A DNA stretch of 29,847 nt from Oscillospiraceae bacterium (GTDB lineage: Bacteria; Bacillota; Clostridia; UMGS1883). The stretch is taken from positions 1 through 29,847 of the forward strand of contig JAFLUQ010000007.1 in assembly GCA_022508735.1 (NCBI GenBank), in the 5' to 3' direction. Both the position numbers and the translations under genes were made by a program. The notes beneath the pieces were generated by a model. The model was not told where the DNA came from and made no database searches. It was given only the letters and a program-made list of their open reading frames with translations. This document shows, in pieces, positions 14,887 to 22,700 of the stretch (position 1 is its first letter; each line of letters starts with the position of its first letter).

Positions 14887-16312
14887 CAGCTTCGTCGCTC
14901 TTTCGACGAGTGCGGTATCCGGCGAAGAACAGTCCCGAACCCATAGTGTACATCACCGGAACCGGCCACCATAGCATACCTGTCTGAGGCAGCTTCGGAG
15001 TGGGTTCATCGGGCTCTTCGGGTTCTTCAAATAACTCAGGCGGTTTATTCGGATTATCCGGATTATTGGGGATATCCGGATTTCTGGGATCGCCGGGATT
15101 TCTCGGGTTATTTGGAATATTTGGTTCATTGGGATTATCGGGATTTCTCGGGTCGTTAGGTTGATTCGGATTGTCGGGATTTTTCGGGTCATTAGGTTTA
15201 TTCGGATTGTCGGGTTCATCGGGATCCTTCGGATCCTTCGGCCTCGGATTGTCGGGTTCATCGGGATCCTTCGGGTCCTTAGGTCTTGGATCATCGGGAT
15301 CATCGGGATCCCTCGGGTCCTTCGGCTTATCGGGTTCATCCGGCTCCTTCGGGTCCTTAGGTCTCGGATTATCGGGTTCATCAGGATCCTTCGGATCCTT
15401 GGGGTCCTTAGGATCGTCCGGTTCATCGGGATCCTTTGGGTCCTTCGGTTCGTCCGGCTCTTCGCCATCATAAGTGTTTTTCACTGTAAAGGTTGTTCCG
15501 TTTTGACTAACCGAAACGGTGTAGCCTTCAGGGATGTATTTTTCAACTACAAGCCAATCGTATTCTTCGTCAAGACCCGACCAGGTATGACGCCAGTTAT
15601 TAGATTCATCAAGGGTAACCTCAGCATATACCGCTCCGCTTCTGAGCAGCTGAGCTACTATAGAATCCGGGCGTTCTTTCTCATTGCCCTTGTCTGCCCA
15701 AACCTTAATAGCAGTGCACTGCACCGTAGTGGGATTGGTGGGGCCGCCGCCGCCGCCGCCGATGCCGCCGCCGCTTGATTTGCGGGTGAACTTCGGCTCG
15801 GAGGTTACGTCATATTCCCACTTCTTGTCTCTGCCCAAGTTAGGCAGGCTGACAAGGAAAGACTGCGGTGTGTAAGTATAGCTGCCGGAGGTGTGCTTAG
15901 CGCCGATCACCAAATAGAGACCCGGGGTCTTATTGGTAAAGGTGAGCTCACCTTTCGAGCTGGTGCGGGCCTTATCAAGGGCTATGAGCTTATCGCGGGA
16001 GACATAGCTCGCCAGCGTTGAAGCGAGATCCGTCCAGCCCTCGTTATTCAATCCATCAAAGGATACCGAATAGCGTTTGAAGTCACCGGCGGAGGTGAAA
16101 TCGCCGTATTGTGAAATATCGGCCACCCGGTAAAGACTGAACTGAACATTTGAAAAGTTAGTTATACCGTTATGGTAATGCAGGGTGAGAGACACAGACC
16201 GCGTAAGGTCGATTTTATCGACCGCTGCGACTGCACTTACCTGCAGAAGCGTTAGTGACATAGCTAACGCCAGAAGAATTATTAAAATTCTCTGTGATTT
16301 TTTTACCATCAC
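14858..16312 (-). CDS. Ancillary/basal pilin with Cna_B domain, Pro-Asp stalk and LPQTG anchor
   Basis: The 484-aa surface protein has a signal peptide at residues 1-29 and an N-terminal pilin domain (about 35-185) ending in WEYDVTSEPK. That segment (Trp165, Lys174) resembles the WxxxVxVYPK pilin motif whose Lys joins subunits. A Gly-rich hinge and a Cna_B domain (about 198-287, with VVEKYIPEGYTV) follow. A stalk of roughly 150 residues built of PxD/PxN triplets comes next, then LPQTG at 441-445, a hydrophobic segment and a basic tail. The first codon is GTG at 16312; ATG at 16309 is equally placed after GAGGAG. A class C sortase gene lies 12 bases upstream. A role as base or stalk subunit is inferred from the long stalk and LPQTG anchor. 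Confidence 0.88.
   Translation of the reverse strand: MMVKKSQRILIILLALAMSLTLLQVSAVAAVDKIDLTRSVSLTLHYHNGITNFSNVQFSLYRVADISQYGDFTSAGDFKRYSVSFDGLNNEGWTDLASTLASYVSRDKLIALDKARTSSKGELTFTNKTPGLYLVIGAKHTSGSYTYTPQSFLVSLPNLGRDKKWEYDVTSEPKFTRKSSGGGIGGGGGGPTNPTTVQCTAIKVWADKGNEKERPDSIVAQLLRSGAVYAEVTLDESNNWRHTWSGLDEEYDWLVVEKYIPEGYTVSVSQNGTTFTVKNTYDGEEPDEPKDPKDPDEPDDPKDPKDPKDPDEPDNPRPKDPKEPDEPDKPKDPRDPDDPDDPRPKDPKDPDEPDNPRPKDPKDPDEPDNPNKPNDPKNPDNPNQPNDPRNPDNPNEPNIPNNPRNPGDPRNPDIPNNPDNPNKPPELFEEPEEPDEPTPKLPQTGMLWWPVPVMYTMGSGLFFAGYRTRRKSDEADENDNEAAC
15005..15465 (-). repeat. Low-complexity Pro/Asp/Asn/Lys stalk-coding repeat
   Basis: About 150 codons repeat with a 3-residue period (P-x-D or P-x-N). A higher-order unit of about 13 residues, RPKDPKDPDEPDN, recurs several times. 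On the plus strand the DNA is a run of GGATCCTTCGG- and CGGGTTCATC-like blocks. The 5' part (Lys/Asp/Glu rich) and 3' part (Asn rich) differ, suggesting separate expansions. Such tracts span peptidoglycan in surface proteins and vary in length among strains. Confidence 0.85.
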
Positions 16313-16324
16313 AAAAAACTCCTC

Positions 16325-17182
16325 TCACATTTGGTTTTTCCGCCGCAAGCGGCGCGATATTATTATTATCAGCCAAATCACAGCCGCGATGCCTAAGCCT
16401 ATGAGGATGGCCCGGATATACTGCTGCATCCAGGTGCTTTTCTTTTTCTGCTGTGTGGCTACAAGCTTTTCCGCCTCTTCATAGGGGATATGCGTGCCGC
16501 GCACAAGCAGCCGGTGGCTGTTAATGCCGTAGGGTGTGCAGGTTACAAGCGTAACGTAGTCTCCCTCTGGTTCGATTCTGATATATTCTGTCTCATGCGG
16601 CAGAACAATATTGATCTGATCGACCTGATAGGCGAGGGTGTCGCCCGCAACATGAAGATAGAACACGTCGCCAAGCTCAAGCTGATCGAGATTTGTGAAC
16701 AGCTTCTTGCTGGGCAGGCCGCAGTGGGCCGAAAGCACGCAGTGAGTAGCCGCGCCGCCAATGGGAAGCGAGGTTCCCTGCAGGTGGCCAACGCCCTGTT
16801 GGAGTACGTCCTCTTTGGTGCCATGATAGATCATCAGCCTGTCGGTTATGCCCGGGATCTCTATGCTGCCCATTGTTCCCCTGCCGTCAAAATTCAGCAG
16901 ATCACGGTAAGGCAGAGTATTGGGGTCAAGGTCGTTGCTGAAGGGGTCGCTCATGACTGAGGACTCAGCCGCAAGAAGTGCGTTGTAATTTCTGCACTCC
17001 TCAAGGTGTTCGGCGAGCGTGTCAACAGGAACCTCCCTGACTAATGAGGCATAGTAGTTCGAAAGCCTCTCCTGACCTTTTTCGTAGAGATAGTTGTTAA
17101 AAACCGGATAGCCCACAAGGCCAACTCCCACCAAGAGCACAAGCACGGCGAGAATCCTTATTGTCCATTGCCTCAAGGCCAA
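16325..17182 (-). CDS. Class C (pilin-polymerising) sortase
   Basis: A 285-aa transpeptidase that links pilin subunits through Lys isopeptide bonds outside the membrane. N-terminal helix at residues 8-28; lid segment MSDPFSND with the class C DPF motif near residues 76-83. Catalytic His153 is in LSAHCGLPS, Cys215 in TLVTCTPYG and Arg224 in NSHRLLVRG. A C-terminal membrane helix (about 258-276) and basic tail are also class C traits. The start must be TTG, since the frame has a stop 12 bases upstream and no ATG; AAGGA lies just before it. It sits between the backbone pilin gene, beyond inverted repeats, and the stalked pilin. Confidence 0.95.
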   Translation of the reverse strand: MALRQWTIRILAVLVLLVGVGLVGYPVFNNYLYEKGQERLSNYYASLVREVPVDTLAEHLEECRNYNALLAAESSVMSDPFSNDLDPNTLPYRDLLNFDGRGTMGSIEIPGITDRLMIYHGTKEDVLQQGVGHLQGTSLPIGGAATHCVLSAHCGLPSKKLFTNLDQLELGDVFYLHVAGDTLAYQVDQINIVLPHETEYIRIEPEGDYVTLVTCTPYGINSHRLLVRGTHIPYEEAEKLVATQQKKKSTWMQQYIRAILIGLGIAAVIWLIIIISRRLRRKNQM

Positions 17183-17225
17183 AACATCCTTTCATGGAAA
17201 CACTGACGGACGAGTCCGTTGAGGG

Positions 17226-17348
17226 TAAGTATATGCTCTTACGATCATATACATAGAGATATATAACCGTATAAAATCATATATCTCTATGTATGCTCAC
17301 TTACATAAGGGGTAACCCCGCAGGGGAAGCCCAAGGGCCGCCCCTGCG
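17226..17348. promoter_or_regulatory. Cluster of inverted repeats between backbone pilin and sortase genes
   Basis: Three structures lie in the 200-base gap. CGCAGGGG/CCCCTGCG (17319-17326 with 17341-17348) has an inner GCCC/GGGC pairing. GGGG-TAA-CCCC lies at 17309-17319. A perfect 16-bp inverted repeat pairs 17249-17264 with 17279-17294 around a 14-base loop. None has a T run on the minus strand. They could be a partial terminator, an RNase-processing and stability element, or an inserted repeat. Confidence 0.65.
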
Positions 17349-17382
17349 AAAATTACCTTTAAGTTTTGAGCTTAATTAAAGC

Positions 17383-19578
17383 TTAGGCCTCGTTTCTCTT
17401 CTTCTGAGAAACAAAGATGTAAGCAGCCGCGGCGATCATCAGAACGCCTAAAACGCCAAGCATCAGAACACCCATGCCGCCTGTCTCAGGATATTCATTA
17501 TCCTTATAGTTGAGGAGCTTAAGCTTAAGGAGCCAGTTTGTCTCGTCATTACCATTGAGAACGCCTGTATCTATGCAGGTATTGTCATTACCGAATACCT
17601 TCTTAATAAGCTCAGCAAAGCTGGTTTTCTCAGGATCATGCTTACTGTTATTGTTGTGTTCATCATACAGCAATACATGATCTTCGTCTTCACCGATGTA
17701 AAGCTTAACCAGACCGGCGGGAATGTAGTTGTGAGCACTGTCAGATGTTACCTCTTCAAGGACGTAATATCCGGGAGCAAGGCCGGTAACCCGCAGGTGA
17801 CCGTTTCCATCAACAGTGAGGATATCGCCAACTTGTGTATCTGCGCTATCAGCCTTGTCATATTTGCCGCCCACAAGAGGATTCTTTGTTACTGCCATAG
17901 GCGAAGGAACTTCTTCTTCTTCTTCTTCTTCTTCAGGATCTGCAACATCGGGCTCTGCGGCACCCTTGCTTATTCCTTCAACAAATTCAATTGCAGTTTT
18001 ACCTGTAACGCTTTCAGGTACTTCAGTCGCCTTATACGGACCGTATAATCTGAACGTTACATTTGTGGGCACACCATCTTCAGCGGTGAAATCCTTTTCC
18101 AGATCGAAGCCGAAGCTCCATACGTCAGTATGCTTTTCATCTTCTTCGGTTGTCTCCTCGGTGAACTCGTTAAGATTGGGATTATTATGATACTTCTTTT
18201 CAACATCGTTGCCGTTCTTATGCAGCGCGTCGCTGGTAAGCTCGGCAGTGTAAGTGATCTCGATAGTTACACCGTCAGCAGGCTTCTTACCTGCCTTACC
18301 CAATTCAAGCTCTTCCCAAAGAGCATGAAGCGCATGAACATTAAAGTCAAGAACGAACTGCTGGCCGATTATAGTATCATCGTCATCGATTTCAATCTCA
18401 CCATATGTACCATATGTGGACTTAGCCGCATTAAGAATTGTGTTGAGGTTTCTTGTGGGTGCCTCTGCATTCGGGTCATCAATATATGTAACAAGTGTTG
18501 TGCCATCCTTAGCCTTAAATGTTACCGTGAACGCATTCTTATTCAGAGTAGTACCACTAACAGCCGCATTGCCGCTCTTCTGGGTTACCAGCTGCTGATT
18601 TTCCATGGTATCGGTGATGCGGTAGATATAGTTCGCTTCAGAATCTTTATAGTCTGTCATATCCTGAATGGCAGCAGTGATCTTGTAGTCAAACAGCTCA
18701 TGAGCACCGCCGGAAGCGCTGACATCATAATCACCATCAGTGCTCTTATCGCCCGCATGACGCTTTACTTCCTTCTTAACACTCTGCTCTTCGAGCTTCA
18801 TGTCAATAGTTTCAGTTTTTCCTCTGGTGGTTCTGAGAACAGTTCTTACGTTGGCCACATTTTCAGGTGCTCTTTCAGTAACAACCAGCCAGTAGCCTTC
18901 ATCAAGATTAGAAAGTGTAACACTGTTCTTTCCAGCTGTTTCAGGTCCAGCAACTTCCATACCAGACGGATTTGTTTCTGCATATGCCTCAAGCCACTCA
19001 GCTATGAGCTTTGCAGCGGATGCATTGGTAGCAGGAACCTGTGTGCCGGCCTGACCGGTAGAGGAATCTGCGTTACCGCTAAGAATAACAGACAGCAGAG
19101 ATGCGCCGAAGGTCTTGTACTGAACACCTGCACTTGCATAATCCAGCTCAACGGCCTTGGATTTTACCTCTAAGTAATCTACGTTCTTTGTTTTGCCGGT
19201 GGGAGCTGAAGTAGAATATACCAGCTTTTTGTCAGCACCAAGTGTAAGATAGAAAAATTCTCCCTCTGTAGCCCCATCTTTACCTGCACGGGTATCTGCG
19301 AGACCGGTTCTTGCAGCATCAAAGAAAGCTGAGAAAGCCGCATGCTCACGGAAGTTTACGAGCTTTGAACTATCTGTCTCGCTTTCGCTGGCAACAAGCA
19401 CCTGATAAGCTTTTACTACCATACCGGTGATGTCAACTTGCTTGCCATCCTTGGTCGGTGCATTCAGTGTAATGCTTGCTGTGCCATCCGCAAAAACAGA
19501 GATGCCGGGCAGCACTGTCATAGCGATGAGAACCGCTACCAACGCACAGAGCAACCGCTTGGTTGTGTTGATTTTCAT
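17383..19578 (-). CDS. Backbone (major) pilin with isopeptide domains and YPETG sorting signal
   Basis: A 731-aa shaft subunit. The signal peptide covers residues about 1-31. An N-terminal domain ends in LSNLDEGYWLVVTERAPENV. A fimbrial isopeptide D2-type domain follows the TTRGKTETIDMKLEEQ..KKEVK junction. A C-terminal SpaA-like domain has GYYVLEEVT, the E-box Glu for the internal isopeptide bond. The sorting signal YPETG (696-700) is followed by GGMG, a hydrophobic helix and QKKRNEA. I start at MKINTTKR (19578), since GGAAGG lies 9 bases upstream; the ATG at 19587 abuts it. A classical YPK pilin motif was not found. An eight-Glu run lies just before the last domain. Own promoter upstream. 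Confidence 0.9.
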   Translation of the reverse strand: MKINTTKRLLCALVAVLIAMTVLPGISVFADGTASITLNAPTKDGKQVDITGMVVKAYQVLVASESETDSSKLVNFREHAAFSAFFDAARTGLADTRAGKDGATEGEFFYLTLGADKKLVYSTSAPTGKTKNVDYLEVKSKAVELDYASAGVQYKTFGASLLSVILSGNADSSTGQAGTQVPATNASAAKLIAEWLEAYAETNPSGMEVAGPETAGKNSVTLSNLDEGYWLVVTERAPENVANVRTVLRTTRGKTETIDMKLEEQSVKKEVKRHAGDKSTDGDYDVSASGGAHELFDYKITAAIQDMTDYKDSEANYIYRITDTMENQQLVTQKSGNAAVSGTTLNKNAFTVTFKAKDGTTLVTYIDDPNAEAPTRNLNTILNAAKSTYGTYGEIEIDDDDTIIGQQFVLDFNVHALHALWEELELGKAGKKPADGVTIEITYTAELTSDALHKNGNDVEKKYHNNPNLNEFTEETTEEDEKHTDVWSFGFDLEKDFTAEDGVPTNVTFRLYGPYKATEVPESVTGKTAIEFVEGISKGAAEPDVADPEEEEEEEEVPSPMAVTKNPLVGGKYDKADSADTQVGDILTVDGNGHLRVTGLAPGYYVLEEVTSDSAHNYIPAGLVKLYIGEDEDHVLLYDEHNNNSKHDPEKTSFAELIKKVFGNDNTCIDTGVLNGNDETNWLLKLKLLNYKDNEYPETGGMGVLMLGVLGVLMIAAAAYIFVSQKKRNEA
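17911..17934. repeat. (TTC)8 trinucleotide microsatellite in the backbone pilin
   Basis: Eight perfect TTC units on the plus strand encode eight consecutive Glu residues (all GAA) between two pilin domains. Slippage would change linker length without shifting the frame. Confidence 0.95.
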
Positions 19579-19627
19579 TAAAATCATCCTTCCTTTAAAT
19601 TATTTCTTTATTATATCTGCCGCCTCG

Positions 19628-19647
19628 CGTGTGCCGTCAGGCACACG
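19628..19647 (-). promoter_or_regulatory. Leader hairpin of the backbone pilin mRNA
   Basis: CGTGTGCC (19628-19635) and GGCACACG (19640-19647) form a perfect 8-bp stem with a 4-base loop in the roughly 100-base untranslated leader, some 50 bases before the start codon. No T run follows, so mRNA stabilisation is likelier than termination. Confidence 0.5.
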
Positions 19648-19682
19648 GCACACACTCAGCCCACACAAATATACTTGATATA

Positions 19683-19710
19683 ATTATATCACTAATTACT
19701 TTTTTGTCAA
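19683..19710 (-). promoter_or_regulatory. Consensus sigma-A promoter of the backbone pilin
   Basis: On the minus strand TTGACA (19710-19705), 16-base spacer, TATAAT (19688-19683). Both hexamers are perfect. It lies between the tip gene and the backbone gene, so the backbone can be expressed above the tip level. Confidence 0.85.
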
Positions 19711-19776
19711 GTATTTTTTATAATTTTTGTACTAATTTTAGCAAATTTTTTTGCCTGAGACTATGTGCCGTTCAAA

Positions 19777-22700
19777 TTAGTCAACAAGCATATGCTTTTT
19801 GCGAAGCACCAGCGACGCTGCGAGAAGCAAAACACCGAATATCACGGAGAGCGCAACGCCCTTGCCGCCTGTTGAGGGGAACTCAAAGGGCGGAATATTG
19901 CGGAACTGCCACTTATGGATAGTTTCAGTCGCAATTGTGCCTGAGACAACGAACCCTACTTCAATGTCGCCTGCCTCGCCCTCAATAGGATTACCGGCTT
20001 CGTCCGTCATGGAGGAGTTTACTTCGACGAGCTGATATTCATTTTTATCGGTCTCCTCAACGGTATATTTCGTGCCCTCGAGAATACCCGATATGGTTAC
20101 TGTCTGATCAGCCTTCAGCTTGAAGCTGAGGCTCCATTCACCTGTGGCCTCATCCTTGACCCAGCTATACTCTTCCTCGGTCAAGCCGCTGATCTCTAAT
20201 TCGTCAGGGTCAAGCTCCTTGCCTTCAGGCGCGGTCAGCTTTACGGTGAATCCGAATTCTTTATCGGGATCAGCGCGGTTGCCGGTGACAATCTTACCAA
20301 CCTCAAGGCTGCCCTTTTTGGGTCGCAAGCTATTGGTAAATTCCCAGTGATGGGTCACATCCTTCTCAACCTCACCGCTGCCTATATCATTTCCAACAGT
20401 TCCGGCCGGAACGTTTTCGTAAATTCCGCTGCCCGGCTCTGTTTCCTCAGTGATAGTGCCGTCTATATTCGTTTTATGCGACTCGATGCCCTGAAGGGTA
20501 TATTCTCCGGCTATTTGAGACTCTGTAACCGTATAGGTCACTCCCGCGGGAAGGTTAGAGATTTTGACCGTTTTACCATGCTTCAGGCTGAAGGTGCCGG
20601 TGTAGATCCCATCGTTATCCGGGTCTGACCAGTCTATACTTGTCACTTCTCCGGAAACAACAACCTTACTGATATCAAAGCCGGTTTCAATGGCACTCGC
20701 ATCCAGCGTGACGGTGAACTCAAATTCCTCATCATTATAATCACTGTCATCTTCGTCTGCGCCTTCAACTGTCTTAGTGATTTCGATAGCGCCAAGATCC
20801 GGCGGCGCATTCTCGTATTCCCAGTGGTGGGTGATATCCTGCTCAACACTGCCGCTGCCTACACCTTTATTAGTGGTGCCGGCCTGAACAGGTTTATCAG
20901 AATCTTCCTCCGTGATCACTTCGCCGTCCTTATCCGTTTTATGCGACACAACGCCATGAAGGGTATACTTGTCACCTGTTATTGTCTCTTCGATCGTATA
21001 CTCCGTCCCCACCGGAAGGCCTGAGATATTTACCTTCTCGTTATGCTTCAGCTTGAAGATGCCGGTGTAGGTTCCGTCTCCGTTATCAGTCCATCTTATA
21101 GCTGCTCCGGAAACAGTAACGTTATCGATATCAAAGTCCGTTTCAACAGCACTCATATCCAGCGTGACGGTGAAATCAAATTCACTTTCTGCGTCAACTG
21201 CTCCGGTTACGACCTTCTCGATCTCTATCGAGCCCTCCTTGGCATTGTTAAAGGTCCAGCTGTAGGTCTGAGCCTTATTCGCAACTATGCCGGAGGCTGT
21301 GTCGCTGCTCTGGTCATTAACCGTCACAGTATAACCCTTTGAATCAGTCTCCTTAATAGTATAGCTGGTTCCAACGGGGACCTTGCTGAGCTCGAACGTA
21401 CCGTCGTGCGCAAGGCTGAATGTGGCGGTATAGGTTCTGTCGCCCTTATTAGTCCAGCCTGTGATGTTGCTGCCGGAGGCGGCCTGAACATCGTCAATAC
21501 TGTAGCCCAAAGGCAGGGTCAGAGTTATTTCGAACGGGAAGCTCGCATCAGTTTTTACACCGCTTACGATCTTTTTGACCTTTATGGAGCCAAATTCTTT
21601 ATCCTTATAGTTGGTAAAGGTCCAGCTGTAGGTCTGATCCTTCTCTGTAACTGTACCGGAGGCCACTTTGTTGTTAACGGTTCCATCTCCGGTGACATCC
21701 TTAAGCGTATAGCCCTTTGGGTCGGTCTCCGTGATCGTATAGGTCGCTCCAACGGGAATCTTGCTGAGCCTGAACGTATTACCGTGCGCAATGTCAACTG
21801 TGGCTGTATAGGATCCGTCGGCATTCTTAACCCAGCCTATGTCATCGACATCTTCAATGCTGTAGCCATAGGGCAGCTTCAGAGTGATGCTGAATCGGAA
21901 AGACTCGTCAGTCGGTATGCCGCTTTCATCTACGATCTTTGTGACACCTATCGCGCCGAAATCTTTCTCCTTATAGTTGGTAAAGGTCCATTTGTCAGTC
22001 TCATCCTTTTTCGAAATATCACCGGAAGCCACTTTGTTGCTGCTAATGGTTCCATCCCCGGCAACGCTCCTAAGTGTGTAGTCGCCCGTGGCAGTTTCCG
22101 TGATCGTATAGGTCGTTCCAACGGGAACATTGAGCTTGAACGTCTCACCGTCCGCAAGGTCAAATGTGTAAGTATAGGTGCCATCGGCATTCTCAACATA
22201 GCCTGTAATGCTCTTATTTTCGGCGTCCTTGACGTCTTTGATATCGAAGCCGATCGGCAGTTTAAAAGTGATGCTGAACGGGAACTTTGCGGTGGTTGGT
22301 ATGCCGCTTTTATCTACGACCTTTGTAACCTCTATTACGCCTGACTCTTTTGGCGGCGCGTTATCAAATTCCCAGGCCCAACCGTCGGCCGCGTAATCAA
22401 TAATCCCTTCAGCAGTATCGCCGCTGTAATCTTCACCATTGTGTTTAATACCCTCAAGCTCATATTTACCTTTGCCGGTTTCTTTGATCTTATACTTCAC
22501 GCCCGACGGAATGCCGGATATGGTGGCAACCTGGTTGTGTCTAAGCTTGAAGGTGCCGGTGTAGGTTCCATTGCCATTATCGATCCAGCTTATTTTTGCA
22601 ACATCTCCGGCAACAGTAACATACTCGACATCAAAAATGGTATCAATTCCGCTGGCATCCAACTCAATTGTGAATTCAAATTCATCTGTATTTTTGTTAA

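Noticed and set aside
15050..15460. CRISPR-like appearance of repeated GGATCCTTCGG blocks
   Set aside because: There are no unique spacers of constant length; the repeats have a 9-base codon-triplet period and encode the stalk.
14953..15778. Overlapping ORFs in other frames of the Pro/Asp stalk region, including a Gly/Ser-Phe repeat frame
   Set aside because: Low-complexity DNA keeps every frame open. Only the frame giving signal peptide, Cna_B and LPQTG makes a coherent protein.
17205..17232. Hammerhead-ribozyme-like CTGACGGACGAGTCC near GGAAACA
   Set aside because: The core needs CTGATGA and GAAA in fixed order flanked by three stems. Here the bases are explained by a simple ACGGAC/GTCCGT hairpin, and the core residues do not match.
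18130..19173. Long plus-strand ORF (347 codons) opposite the backbone pilin, and similar ones opposite the tip adhesin (21406-22344, 22441-23562)
   Set aside because: No ribosome binding site, Cys/Ile/Val-rich non-protein-like composition, and full overlap with well-supported pilin frames. They arise from the codon usage of the opposite strand.
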